Positions 41,802 to 50,609 are shown, counted from the first letter of the stretch. The stretch is 64,000 bases of DNA from an uncultured Chryseobacterium sp. (GCA_913774355.1 CAJYGB010000038.1:124001-188000), one strand, 5' to 3'. The notes: a model not told the origin generated them from the letters alone. Numbers and translations: made by a program.

Positions 41802-42227
41802 ATGGATCATTTTCATCTTGTACTCAAAGAAGATGTTGAAGTAACGATCACTTCCATTCATCAGAAAATTACTTATGATGGGTTACTGGAAGGTTATCCT
41901 TGTGAGAAGTTAAACAACATGATTCTGCACAATACAGAAATAAAAGCTAAAGACCTGTTTTTTCAGGATGAAATCTATATGATTAAACCCGTTATAAAAG
42001 TGGGTGAGGAAGAATACGGGCCTTTTGGTAAAATGATGGAACTGCCTTTGGTAACCTGCATCGCCTTGTTGTTGTGCCGGAAGGTATTCCGCGATCCAGA
42101 TAAGCATTTTTCTGCGCTTACCGTTATCTGGTTTCAGGATCAGTATGCCTTTCCTATTCAGAAAGATATTATCGAAAAAATAACCGCTGTTCCCTTTAAA
42201 GAAGTTTGCGGCGAGTTTCATTATTAA
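41802..42227 (+). CDS. Hypothetical protein
   Basis: 141 residues, soluble, with VTITSIHQKITYDGLLEGYPCEKLNNMIL near the start and WFQDQYAFPIQKDIIEKI near the end. Two short strands and helices suggest a compact alpha/beta fold, of the size of known small immunity-like proteins, but no family match. It is 15 bases before the HD-domain gene. Confidence 0.6.
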   Translation: MDHFHLVLKEDVEVTITSIHQKITYDGLLEGYPCEKLNNMILHNTEIKAKDLFFQDEIYMIKPVIKVGEEEYGPFGKMMELPLVTCIALLLCRKVFRDPDKHFSALTVIWFQDQYAFPIQKDIIEKITAVPFKEVCGEFHY

Positions 42228-42242
42228 TAAACCGGAAAAACA

Positions 42243-42779
42243 ATGAACTTACAGGATATTTACCAAACCACCATACAATTCGCAGCACAGCGGCATACCG
42301 ATATCAATCAGACCATTCCTGGGACCAACCTTCCGTATGTCGTCCATCTCAGCAATGTGGCGATGGAAATTCTGGTTGCTTCAGAACAATCAGAGTCTTT
42401 TAATACAGGGGTTGCCGTTCAGGTGGCGTTGCTTCATGACGTTCTGGAAGATACCGATGCTACTTTTGAAGAATTGAGTGAAAAATTCGGTAAAGCGGTC
42501 GCCGAAGGTGTTCTGGCACTGACTAAAAATGCGGAGCTTCCGAAAGATGAAAGAATGGCCAACAGCCTGGAGAAAATAAAGCAACAACCTAAAGAAGTTT
42601 GGGCCGTAAAGCTGGCAGACCGGATTACCAATCTGCAGAAACCTCCCCATTTCTGGACTCCGGAGAAGATTGAAAAGTACAGACAGGAAGCGACAATGAT
42701 TCTTAATGAACTTTGTGGCGGAAATACTTATCTTGAACACCGGCTGAAAAGGAAAATTGAAGAATATAACTTAGATTAA
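42243..42779 (+). CDS. HD-domain protein, small alarmone hydrolase-like
   Basis: 178 residues. The metal-binding HD set is complete: His35 in VVHLSNVA, His65-Asp66 in LLHDVLEDT, and Asp126 in KLADRITNL. The ED pair (Glu69-Asp70) that marks (p)ppGpp hydrolases of the SpoT/Mesh1 group follows the HD. The protein is only the hydrolase domain, with no synthetase or TGS domain, so it is a stand-alone hydrolase of (p)ppGpp or a related nucleotide. It sits seven bases before the YdeI-like gene. Confidence 0.88.
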   Translation: MNLQDIYQTTIQFAAQRHTDINQTIPGTNLPYVVHLSNVAMEILVASEQSESFNTGVAVQVALLHDVLEDTDATFEELSEKFGKAVAEGVLALTKNAELPKDERMANSLEKIKQQPKEVWAVKLADRITNLQKPPHFWTPEKIEKYRQEATMILNELCGGNTYLEHRLKRKIEEYNLD

Positions 42780-42785
42780 TTAAAA

Positions 42786-43343
42786 ATGAAACCCACCTTC
42801 TTTCCTACTCCTCAGGAATTCCGCCAATGGCTTGAAGAGCATCACCAGACCGAAAAAGAACTGCTGGTCGGATTTTACAAGGTCGGAACCGGTAAACTTT
42901 CAATGACCTGGCCGGAATCGGTGGACCAGGCTTTATGCTTCGGGTGGATTGACGGGGTGAGAAGATCGATTGATGAGGAAAGCTACAGCATCCGGTTTAC
43001 CCCCAGAAAGCCGACAAGCATCTGGAGTGCCGTCAATATCCGGAAAATGGAAGAGCTGACTACCGCCGGACTGATGACAGAAGCCGGTCTGAAAGCTTTT
43101 GCCTTACGGAAAGAAGAAAAATCAGCAGTTTATTCCCATGAAAAAGAGCCTGCCGTCCTGGATCCGGCATTTGATAAACAATTTAAGGCCAACAAAAAAG
43201 CATGGGATTTTTTCACCACTCAGGCACCGTCTTATCAAAAAATAATGCTGCATTGGATCATGGGTGCCAAACAGGAAAAAACCAGATGGTCAAGGCTGGA
43301 AAGGACGATCCGGGAAAGTGAATTGGGGAAAAGAGTGAGGTAA
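42786..43343 (+). CDS. YdeI/OmpD-associated family protein
   Basis: 185 residues. PTPQEFRQWLEEHHQTEKELLVGFYKVGTGKLSMTWPESVDQALCFGWIDGVRRSIDEESYSIRFTPRKPTSIWSAVN covers the family core, here in short motifs such as FGWIDG and FTPR(K)P. YdeI-like proteins are small cytoplasmic proteins with unclear biochemistry; some members are linked to resistance to antimicrobial peptides. Nothing here fixes the role. It lies in an operon-like row with the HD protein and the cytochrome. Confidence 0.88.
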   Translation: MKPTFFPTPQEFRQWLEEHHQTEKELLVGFYKVGTGKLSMTWPESVDQALCFGWIDGVRRSIDEESYSIRFTPRKPTSIWSAVNIRKMEELTTAGLMTEAGLKAFALRKEEKSAVYSHEKEPAVLDPAFDKQFKANKKAWDFFTTQAPSYQKIMLHWIMGAKQEKTRWSRLERTIRESELGKRVR

Positions 43344-43345
43344 CT

Positions 43346-44068
43346 ATGAAAGTTCTATCGTATATTTTTCTAATTATTATGCTGGTATCCTGTTCCAAAA
43401 AGGAAGTCATAACCATGCAAAAGGTAGACACCGGAAATGTTCATTTTCAATACCCTTCCGACTGGAATCTGACTACTCTGAAAGGGATCGATTCCTACAT
43501 TTCTTATCTTTCAAAGGATGAAGACACTCTATGGATAGAATATGGCTGGTATAACGCTAAGATATACAATAATCTGCTGCAGAACAATTTTTTTAAACAG
43601 ATTACCATTGATGGCCGGGAAACGATCCTGGAAACTTCCAGAAACAGAATGGGAGGATTTGCTTCTCTTTATATTCCAAAAACCGACTCTTTAAGCGGAC
43701 TTTATATACGTAACAGAAAAGGAAATATAAAAGAAGTCTTGAATATTTATAAGACAGTCCGAATCGATAACCCTAAGAGAAAACAGTTTTTAAATTTCGA
43801 TTCAAAAAGTTATAAAACCAAAAGCTCACCGCCGGGAATTGTCGTATACGAGAATAACTGCCTGAACTGTCACTCTGAATACCGGTATATGATAGGCCCG
43901 GCACTCGACTTAAATTTTGTCCGGTCAAAAGGTAAAAGGTGGATGGAAAAATATATTTCTGCTAACAAAAAATCCGGTGAAAGCGCGACAGAATGTTCAC
44001 AAATCAAAGATTCCGTACAGATAAAAGAAATCACGCAATACTTGTATGGGAATAATCTGTCAGATTAA
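43346..44068 (+). CDS. Lipoprotein c-type cytochrome
   Basis: 240 residues. The signal ends in the lipobox LVSC with Cys16. The N-terminal 150 residues are a beta-rich domain (VHFQYPSDWNLTTLKG...). The C-terminal 75 residues are a mono-haem cytochrome c: Cys172-Leu-Asn-Cys175-His176, with Met182 in YRYMIGP a candidate sixth haem ligand. A membrane-anchored electron carrier in the periplasm is most likely. The fusion of an extra beta-domain to a small cytochrome c is uncommon. Its stop overlaps a perfect 14-bp palindrome. Confidence 0.85.
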   Translation: MKVLSYIFLIIMLVSCSKKEVITMQKVDTGNVHFQYPSDWNLTTLKGIDSYISYLSKDEDTLWIEYGWYNAKIYNNLLQNNFFKQITIDGRETILETSRNRMGGFASLYIPKTDSLSGLYIRNRKGNIKEVLNIYKTVRIDNPKRKQFLNFDSKSYKTKSSPPGIVVYENNCLNCHSEYRYMIGPALDLNFVRSKGKRWMEKYISANKKSGESATECSQIKDSVQIKEITQYLYGNNLSD

Positions 44069-44098
44069 CCTCATAGGTTTTCGGAAACCTATGAGGTT
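44067..44098. repeat. Perfect 14-bp AACCTCATAGGTTT palindrome
   Basis: AACCTCATAGGTTT and its reverse complement are separated by TCGG. Strong hairpin right after the cytochrome stop; possible terminator and the best copy of a family also seen at 36980 and, diverged, at 4776. Confidence 0.85.
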
Positions 44099-44181
44099 TG
44101 ACGGTGATATCATTTATAATTGGCTGGTTTTTTCCGTAGATTATCATACCTTTGAACCTTTAATTCATAAAAAAGCAACCG

Positions 44182-44580
44182 ATGAATACGGATACATTAG
44201 ATTTTTGGATAGGAAATTTTCAGAGTGAGGAAGATTTTTATGATTTTGTAGAGGAAGATGAAAACTATTATCTCCTTGAAGAATCCGATGACATCCATAT
44301 TTCGAAATTTGCGGCTTCGCAGGATACGGTCTGGCTTGACCATGACTTTGTAGAATACGGGTTTGAGGCCGGAAACCGTACCATTTATGAAAAATTTGCC
44401 GAGTATTCTTTTGCCGAGCAATGGCTCCCGATCCTGGTGAACAGGCTGAATGAAATCAACCTGAAATTTGAGGTAAACTGCATTATCTTTGTAAACCGCG
44501 GACAGGTTCCAAAGCCGGTTTCTGTGGAGGACGACTTTTTTTCACTGGCTTACGTGGGCGGGATTGAATTCAGTGTCTAA
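44182..44580 (+). CDS. Imm22-like immunity protein
   Basis: 132 residues, acidic, soluble. It starts DTLDFWIGNFQSEEDFYDF, the opening pattern I associate with the Imm22 immunity family, and has an FAEQWLPILVNRLNE helix. Immunity proteins of this family neutralise polymorphic toxins delivered between cells. No toxin gene adjoins it here, so it may protect against a foreign toxin. The assignment rests on the opening motif and size. Confidence 0.55.
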   Translation: MNTDTLDFWIGNFQSEEDFYDFVEEDENYYLLEESDDIHISKFAASQDTVWLDHDFVEYGFEAGNRTIYEKFAEYSFAEQWLPILVNRLNEINLKFEVNCIIFVNRGQVPKPVSVEDDFFSLAYVGGIEFSV

Positions 44581-44730
44581 AAAGGCCGTGGATGATGTCA
44601 GAACTTTGATAGTTCTGTGATATTCTATGAAGATATAAGTATTTATAAGTTACTGAGAGTAAAGCGAAAATTATTATCAAATTAATTTTATCTGAATTCA
44701 AAATAATACTTTATAGAACAGGAGATTGTG

Positions 44731-44738
44731 TATTTTTG
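44731..44738 (+). promoter_or_regulatory. -7 promoter element (TATTTTTG) of the PP2C-like gene
   Basis: Exact TAnnTTTG only eight bases before the ATG at 44746. Transcription would start at or next to the ATG, making the message leaderless or nearly so. It also rules out an in-frame GTG at 44728. Confidence 0.5.
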
Positions 44739-44745
44739 CTGTACC

Positions 44746-45480
44746 ATGAATATCTACTCTGCACTGCAAATCGGCGATTACTACCTCAACCACTGTGAAG
44801 ATTTCCTGATCATTAAATCCATTGGAAGTCATAAATTACTCTGTGCCGTAATGGATGGCTGTTCTACTGCTATGGAAAGCCAGTTTGCATCTGCTCTCAC
44901 CGGAAAAATCCTCCGGAAAATAGCTCTTGGGAAAAGTTATGAAGAAATGTACCTTAAAGACCGCCGGGATACGCTTGAAGAAGAGTTACAAGATATTATG
45001 AAACAGCTATTTAATGAAACTATTGCCGTAAAAAACATATTGTTTTTAGATGAAAAAGAACTGCTGACGACGCTGATCATTCTTTTATATGACCAAAAGG
45101 AAAATCAAGGAATTGTTTTGTGCATTGGTGACGGGCTGGTCTGCATTAACGGAAAAATTACTGAATTTGAAAATGGCAACAAGCCTGATTATTTTGCCTA
45201 TCATCTTAAAGAAGATTTTGAAAACTGGTATCAGAAACAGATCCAGATCATTATTTTTGATGACCTTCAGGACATTTCTATCGCTACCGATGGCATCAGT
45301 ACATTTTCTAAGATGAGAAAAGCAGATGCAGAGGAAAATATTCATCCGGTTGAGTATATTTGCATTGATAAGGAATATTACAATTCCGAAGAAATGCTTT
45401 TCCGGAAACTGAAAAAACTGGAACATCATTACGGAATGAAACCAACGGATGATCTGGCTGTGATAAGAATCATAAAATAA
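44746..45480 (+). CDS. PP2C-family protein phosphatase
   Basis: 244 residues from the ATG at 44746. Metal-binding motifs of PP2C: AVMDGCSTAM near residue 38, IGDGLVC in the middle, SIATDGIS near residue 180, and the C-terminal TDDLAVIRI. The N-terminal ED of CEDFLIIK fits the first motif. A short divergent member; such enzymes remove phosphate from Ser/Thr. It stands seven bases before a membrane protein gene, probably its partner. No Ser/Thr kinase gene was seen in the window. Confidence 0.8.
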   Translation: MNIYSALQIGDYYLNHCEDFLIIKSIGSHKLLCAVMDGCSTAMESQFASALTGKILRKIALGKSYEEMYLKDRRDTLEEELQDIMKQLFNETIAVKNILFLDEKELLTTLIILLYDQKENQGIVLCIGDGLVCINGKITEFENGNKPDYFAYHLKEDFENWYQKQIQIIIFDDLQDISIATDGISTFSKMRKADAEENIHPVEYICIDKEYYNSEEMLFRKLKKLEHHYGMKPTDDLAVIRIIK

Positions 45481-45486
45481 ACACCC

Positions 45487-46143
45487 ATGAAAACATTTAC
45501 CCTCACAGGCGGTGCAAGAATCGGAAGAGCCAATGCCACTTACCCTTTTGCTAACCTTTATGTAGATGAAAACATCCTGAAAATAAATGCCTCCCTCGTA
45601 GGAAATCTTATTTTTCAGCCACAGGATATTATCTCAATAAAACCTTATGCTTCGGTTCCTGTAATCGGAAAAGGCATTAAAATTCTACACAGGGTTGACA
45701 ATTACAACAAACATATGATTTTCTGGACCATGACCGATCCTGAGACTGTTATAGGTGAAATTGAAAAGACGGGATTTCTGGAAAAAACAAAATTTCCTTT
45801 ATCTGAAAAAGATGTACATATCATTCAGCAGCAAAAACAGGGTAGATTTCCGTTAAAGCCGTGGGTGAAAGTTCTTTTTCCCATCGTCTTGAATTTCCTT
45901 TTCCTGTATGATTTTATCCCTTTCTTTTTGGGCAAGGATGAAGGAAATCATTTTGGTTTCGGAGTGTATTCAGCCTTAGGTTTGCTTTTCGCCGCCGCTT
46001 TGCTCACCTTAATTTCGGAAGGTTTCCGGAAACTGATTTTAAAGGAAGGCAAAACACTGGATGATGTAAAAAAGTCTGCGGTTTTCATCGTATTGATTAG
46101 CGGAGTCTTGTTTGCTGCTTTTCTTACCATTGCTTTATCTTAA
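45487..46143 (+). CDS. Hypothetical membrane protein with PH-like N-domain
   Basis: 218 residues. The first ~110 form a soluble domain (TLTGGARIGRANATYPFANLYV, NASLVGNLIFQPQDIISIKPYA) with the strand pattern of bacterial PH-like domains. Three transmembrane helices follow (about 125-143, 155-178, 193-214). No family recognised with confidence. It is probably co-transcribed with the PP2C-like phosphatase. Confidence 0.6.
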   Translation: MKTFTLTGGARIGRANATYPFANLYVDENILKINASLVGNLIFQPQDIISIKPYASVPVIGKGIKILHRVDNYNKHMIFWTMTDPETVIGEIEKTGFLEKTKFPLSEKDVHIIQQQKQGRFPLKPWVKVLFPIVLNFLFLYDFIPFFLGKDEGNHFGFGVYSALGLLFAAALLTLISEGFRKLILKEGKTLDDVKKSAVFIVLISGVLFAAFLTIALS

Positions 46144-46152
46144 ATCATCGGA

Positions 46153-46377
46153 ATGGTTTCAAAGAAACTGATCATGATCAACAGTATGATTCTGATGCTT
46201 ATTTTTTGCGCTTATATTTCGGCAACCGTTTTTATAAATTATCCTTGATACATAAGTTTCTGGAATTATATCGAATGGCGTGATATTCTATACTCTCTGA
46301 TAGTGCTCGCTTTCCTGGCTTTGGTTTCCCGGATGATCAGTACCTTGAACATCAAAAATCTTACTGCCCATAATTGA
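46153..46377 (+). pseudogene. Small membrane-protein gene broken by an in-frame TGA
   Basis: An open frame starts at the ATG at 46153 with a hydrophobic segment (MILMLIFCAYISATVFINYP). It hits TGA at 46246-46248 and continues in the same frame for 42 codons to TGA at 46375-46377, through a second hydrophobic segment (DILYSLIVLAFLALVS). TGG to TGA would restore a 74-residue two-helix protein, with Trp before YISFWNYIEW. This is either a genuine nonsense mutation or a base-calling error. Confidence 0.55.
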
Positions 46378-46569
46378 TTTCTTCTAGTTTACAGCATATT
46401 GTGTAGTTTTTTAAGAGCCGTATCTTGAAAAAAGAAACGGAAAATGCTGGAAAGAGAGAATGTAAAAAGAGATTAAGGAGATAAAAAATTGACTATAATT
46501 GAAACATTACGGAATCCCATAAGTATATTGATGATCCGCAATATAAATTTGTGGCATAAATAAAACTAT

Positions 46570-47181
46570 ATGTCATTAATTAAGTGTCCTGAATGCAGTA
46601 ATCTTATAAGCGATACTGCTTTACAATGTCCCAAATGTGGCTATTCTATCAAAGATAATCCCAGTAATATTCAAAAGATTATTCCCAAAGCCAATAATAA
46701 CCAGTATCCCAGTACGCAAAAACCAAATAACGGTTGTGTAATAGCAGTATTAATTTTTATTGTTTTTGGATTTTTGGTCTTTATAGTTGATAAATGTTCA
46801 AGTTCCACAAGCAATATCAACAAAGATTCCGCTACGGCTATTGAAACAAATGTTTCCAGAGAAGACAGCATTAGAAATCAGGCCCGAATGGATAGCATTA
46901 AAAAACAGGAAAAAATTGAGGAAGAAAAATTTATGAAAACCAAAGCAGGAAAAATTTATAAAAAACATCCCGAGTGGTCAAAAGAAGATTGCATCAATGT
47001 CTCAAAAAACAGAATATGGATTGGAATGCATTATGACATGTTGGTATATGAACGAGGCAGGCCAGATGATGTAAATACATCAAATTATGGAGATGGACCA
47101 AGCTATCAGGCGTGTTGGCATGATTACCAGGCATCCTGCTTTTATTTTGATGAAAGCCAAATTATTACTTCGTATAATTAA
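46570..47181 (+). CDS. Zinc-ribbon membrane protein with BamE/SmpA-like C-domain
   Basis: 203 residues. The N-terminus is a zinc ribbon with two CPxC knuckles (KCPECS...QCPKCG). A transmembrane helix (VIAVLIFIVFGFLVFIVD) near residues 57-75 is followed by a charged coiled coil. A C-terminal domain then reads RIWIGMHYDMLVYERGRPDDVNTSNYGDG...SCFYFDESQIITSYN, resembling the SmpA/OmlA fold. Cytoplasmic zinc ribbon joined to a periplasmic domain is a common layout of uncharacterised small proteins. No partner gene stands out. Confidence 0.7.
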   Translation: MSLIKCPECSNLISDTALQCPKCGYSIKDNPSNIQKIIPKANNNQYPSTQKPNNGCVIAVLIFIVFGFLVFIVDKCSSSTSNINKDSATAIETNVSREDSIRNQARMDSIKKQEKIEEEKFMKTKAGKIYKKHPEWSKEDCINVSKNRIWIGMHYDMLVYERGRPDDVNTSNYGDGPSYQACWHDYQASCFYFDESQIITSYN

Positions 47182-47267
47182 AATCATAAAAACGTGTGAA
47201 GCTCAGAAAATAACATGCCCATAAAATTTAAAAATGCTTTTATGCTGGGAAAAAGCCAATAAATAAT

Positions 47268-47299
47268 AAGAGACTGCCAATTTTCCGACAGTCTCTTTC
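47268..47299. terminator. Bidirectional terminator between convergent genes
   Basis: AAGAGACTG pairs with CAGTCTCTT; serves the zinc-ribbon gene (plus) and polA (minus). Confidence 0.85.
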
Positions 47300-47316
47300 T
47301 TATATTTTAAATGCAA

Positions 47317-50166
47317 TTAATGCGCTTCCAGCCAGTTCTCTCCCACTCCTACTTCCACCAATAGCGGAACCTGGGTTTCAATGGCATTTTCCATTTCCAT
47401 TTTGATGATGTTGACGGCTAATTCGACCTCTTCAACGGGAGATTCGAAAACCAATTCGTCATGAACCTGCAAGAGCATTCTAGTCTGCAGCTTTTCTTTT
47501 TCAAATTCTTTCTGGATCTTGATCATCGCCATTTTCACTACGTCGGCGGCACTTCCTTGGATCGGGGCATTCACGGCATTTCTTTCGGCATGGGCACGAA
47601 CGACAAAGTTACCGGAACTGATGTCTTTCAGGTGGCGTTTTCTTCCCAGGATGGTTTCTACATAGCCAATTTCACGGGCCTTTTTCACCTGATCTGCCAT
47701 ATAGGCTTTCAGCTTGGAATAGGTTTCGAAATAGGCTTCGATCATCTGTTTGGCCTCGCTTCTGGACAAGCCGGTCTGCTCTGCCAAAGCAAAGGCACCC
47801 TGGCCATATAAAATCCCGAAGTTGACGGTTTTAGCCTGGCTTCTCTGGATTTTGGACACTTCTTCCAATGGAATATTGAAGAGTTTCGCCGCAGTAGAAG
47901 CATGAATATCTTCCCCGTCCTGGAAGGCTTTGATCATATTGTCTTCGCCGGAAATTTCAGCAATCAGACGCAGTTCGATCTGCGAGTAATCGGCAGAAAT
48001 GATCTTTTTCCCTTCGCCGGCTACGAACGCTCCACGGATCTGCTGCCCTCTTAAGGTCCGGATCGGGATGTTCTGAAGGTTCGGGTTGACACTCGCCAGA
48101 CGGCCTGTCGCAGCAGTGGTCTGGGAGAAATTGGTATGCACCCGGTTGTCTGATTTTTCAATCTGGGACGGCAATGCATCTACATAGGTTGATTTCAGTT
48201 TCTGATAGGTCCTGTATTCTAAAATATGCTGAATGATCTCATGCTTGCCTGCAAGCTTCTGAAGAATGTCTTCCGAAGTTGCATACTGCCCGGTCTTGGT
48301 TTTCTTGGCCTTCGGATCCAGCTGAAGTTTTTCAAAGAGCACTTCACCGAGCTGTTTCGGGGAATTTACATTGAATTCTTCCCCGGACAGTTCAAAGATC
48401 TTGGCTTCCAGCTGTCTCAGATCGTTTTCCAGGTCGATACTTTCCTGCGCGAGCCATTTTTCGTCCAGGGAAATTCCGGCAAGCTCCATTTTTGCAAGGA
48501 CTTCCATCAGTGGCATTTCGATGTTGAAGAAAAGGTCTTCCAGGTTTTCCTTTTTCAGCTGTGGGGCGAAAAGTTCGTACAGCTGGAAAGTCACGTCAGC
48601 ATCTTCCGCCGCATAATCGGTCTGGGTTCTCAGATCCGCATCCCGGAAAGTCCCCTGTTTTTTGCCTTTTTTCCCGATGATGGTCTCAATAGAAACGGGT
48701 TTATATCCCAAATAGATTTCAGAAAGGTAATCCATTCCGTGTCTTCCGTCCGGGTTCAGGAGGTAGTGGGCGATCATGGTATCGAACATGGCTCCTTTTA
48801 CCGTAATGTCATACTTCCTGAGGATCTTATAATCGAATTTCAGGTTATGGGCGACTTTAACGAGGTCTTCCTTTTCAAAGAACGGCCTGAAAATCTCCAG
48901 TGTCTGCAGCACTTCTCCCTGATCTTCAGAAAGCGGAACATAATAGGCCAGCCCTTTTTTGTAGGAAAAGCTCATGCCCACCAGTTCGGCTTCCAGTTCG
49001 TTCAGTGATGTAGTTTCGGTATCAAAACATACGACCCTTTGCTGCAGAAGGTTTCTGACCAGCATTTTCTGGGCTTTCGGATTATCCACAAACTGGTACA
49101 GGTGATCGTTGTGTTCGATGGTTGATTTCGTTCCGGCTGCCTGACCCATTTCTTCATAGGTAGCAAAAAGATCCAGCTGGCCGACTGCCTGTGCTACTTT
49201 TTGTTGTGGTGTCGTTGTTTCGGTAACGGCTTGTTCCTGTGCCATATTTACGCTTCCGGTAACCACCGGTGCAAAAGCCCGGAACAAATTATCGTACAGC
49301 CTTCTGAATTCGATTTCATCAAAGACCTCTTTTACTTTTTCAAAATCCGGGGTTTCCAGGTCATACTGTTCCTGGTGGAATTCTATCGGTGCATCACAGA
49401 TAATAGTTGCCAGTTTTTTGGACAGGATGCCGCGCTCTGCCGAAGCTTCCACTTTTTCTTTCAGCTTTCCTTTCAGTTCGTGGGTATTCGCCAGCAGGTT
49501 TTCGATACTGCCGTATTCTTTCAGGAACTTCATCGCCGTCTTTTCTCCAACGCCTTCCAGTCCGGGAATGTTATCGACGGCATCCCCCATCATCGCCAGG
49601 AAATCGATAACTTGTTTAGGCCGTTCGATCTGGTATTTGGCTTTTACTTCATCCACTCCTAAAATTTCCACTTCGCTTCCTTTCAGTCCGGGTTTGTAAA
49701 TTTTTATCTTGTCGGTAACCAACTGGGCGAAATCTTTATCCGGCGTTACCATAAAGGTCGTATAGCCTTCTTTTTCAGCTTTGCAGGCGATGGTTCCGAT
49801 GACGTCATCGGCTTCATAGCCTGGCACGCCCAGAATTGGGATGTGCATGGCCTGCAGGATCCGGTGAATGTACGGAATCGATGCCGTAATGGCTTCGGGT
49901 GTTTCGCTCCGGTTGGCTTTGTATTCGAGGAAATCCGTGGTTCTGACACTGGCCTCTCCCACGTCGAACACAACAGCAAGATGGGTGGGCCTTTCGCGGC
50001 GGATCAGTTCGATCAGTGAATTGGTAAAACCGAAAATAGCCGAAGTATCCAACCCCGCACTCGTGATCCGCGGGCTTCTGATCAATGCGTAATATCCCCT
50101 GAAAATCATTGCATAGGCATCGATAAGAAAGAGCCTTTTATCCTGTGTTGCGTCCATATTTTCCAT
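47317..50166 (-). CDS. polA: DNA polymerase I with proofreading exonuclease
   Basis: 949 residues from the ATG at 50166 (a second ATG at 50157 is also possible; a TTG further upstream is rejected). The N-terminal 5'-3' exonuclease starts RLFLIDAYAMIFRGYYALIRSPR. The 3'-5' exonuclease is intact: FDTETT, NLKFDYKIL and YAAEDAD carry the catalytic acids. The polymerase domain has motif A DYSQIELRL, motif B RSQAKTVNFGILYG and motif C QVHDELVFE. It removes RNA primers and fills gaps. Length and order are those of the full Pol I of this phylum. Confidence 0.97.
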   Translation of the reverse strand: MENMDATQDKRLFLIDAYAMIFRGYYALIRSPRITSAGLDTSAIFGFTNSLIELIRRERPTHLAVVFDVGEASVRTTDFLEYKANRSETPEAITASIPYIHRILQAMHIPILGVPGYEADDVIGTIACKAEKEGYTTFMVTPDKDFAQLVTDKIKIYKPGLKGSEVEILGVDEVKAKYQIERPKQVIDFLAMMGDAVDNIPGLEGVGEKTAMKFLKEYGSIENLLANTHELKGKLKEKVEASAERGILSKKLATIICDAPIEFHQEQYDLETPDFEKVKEVFDEIEFRRLYDNLFRAFAPVVTGSVNMAQEQAVTETTTPQQKVAQAVGQLDLFATYEEMGQAAGTKSTIEHNDHLYQFVDNPKAQKMLVRNLLQQRVVCFDTETTSLNELEAELVGMSFSYKKGLAYYVPLSEDQGEVLQTLEIFRPFFEKEDLVKVAHNLKFDYKILRKYDITVKGAMFDTMIAHYLLNPDGRHGMDYLSEIYLGYKPVSIETIIGKKGKKQGTFRDADLRTQTDYAAEDADVTFQLYELFAPQLKKENLEDLFFNIEMPLMEVLAKMELAGISLDEKWLAQESIDLENDLRQLEAKIFELSGEEFNVNSPKQLGEVLFEKLQLDPKAKKTKTGQYATSEDILQKLAGKHEIIQHILEYRTYQKLKSTYVDALPSQIEKSDNRVHTNFSQTTAATGRLASVNPNLQNIPIRTLRGQQIRGAFVAGEGKKIISADYSQIELRLIAEISGEDNMIKAFQDGEDIHASTAAKLFNIPLEEVSKIQRSQAKTVNFGILYGQGAFALAEQTGLSRSEAKQMIEAYFETYSKLKAYMADQVKKAREIGYVETILGRKRHLKDISSGNFVVRAHAERNAVNAPIQGSAADVVKMAMIKIQKEFEKEKLQTRMLLQVHDELVFESPVEEVELAVNIIKMEMENAIETQVPLLVEVGVGENWLEAH

Positions 50167-50399
50167 AAGGAACAAAGATAAGGAATTAGTTTTCTTTTTA
50201 TCCAACTGAAACCGGAAATTCGGGGAATATTGAACTTGGTTGAGGGTCGTTTGTTTTGATTTTGTTTATATTTAAACCACAGATTACACGGATTTTCACA
50301 GATGATTATGTTTAAATTTTCAATAAGGGCTTTCTATTTTTTTGTGTAGGTATTTTGTTCGTAATGAAAGTGATTACTAAGATACTGCAACAAACAGTC

Positions 50400-50530
50400 A
50401 TAAAAAACCCGGATTTTTAGCCCGGATTGAACGGCCTGTCTGAGCTCTTTTTGTAAGCCCGGAAAAAGCCCCGGCACAAAAAAGCGAGTAGTGAAAGCCG
50501 GAAACAGCTCCTGAAAAAACAGGTATTTGG
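50400..50530. repeat. Structured dispersed element
   Basis: Contains ACCCGGATTTTTAGCCCGG, then GAGCTCTTTTTGT with its near-complement ACAAAAAAGCGAG about 20 bases further on, enclosing CCCGGAAAAAGCCCCGG. I recognise the pattern as one common in Chryseobacterium-type spacers; only one copy is in the window. Confidence 0.55.
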
Positions 50531-50577
50531 AGAGTGAGCGGTGAATGGTAAAAATAACAGCCAGTAGCCAAAATTAA

Positions 50578-50600
50578 AAAAGACCCCGGATGAGGTCTAG
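50578..50600 (-). terminator. Terminator of the Imm51-like gene
   Basis: On the minus strand AGACC/GGTCT stem followed by TTTTTTAATTT. Confidence 0.7.
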
Positions 50601-50609
50601 TATGGTTGA

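Larger units (their letters stand above)
50167..50609. other. Gene-free region with dispersed repeats
   Basis: 443 bases. At 50277-50305 lies CACAGATTACACGGATTTTC, the inverted relative of the repeat at 7968. A structured dispersed element follows (50400-50530), then the terminator of the Imm51-like gene. Confidence 0.6.

Noticed and set aside
48226..49008. 260-codon plus-strand frame within polA
   Set aside because: Antisense to the polymerase I exonuclease and polymerase motifs; no recognisable domain of its own.
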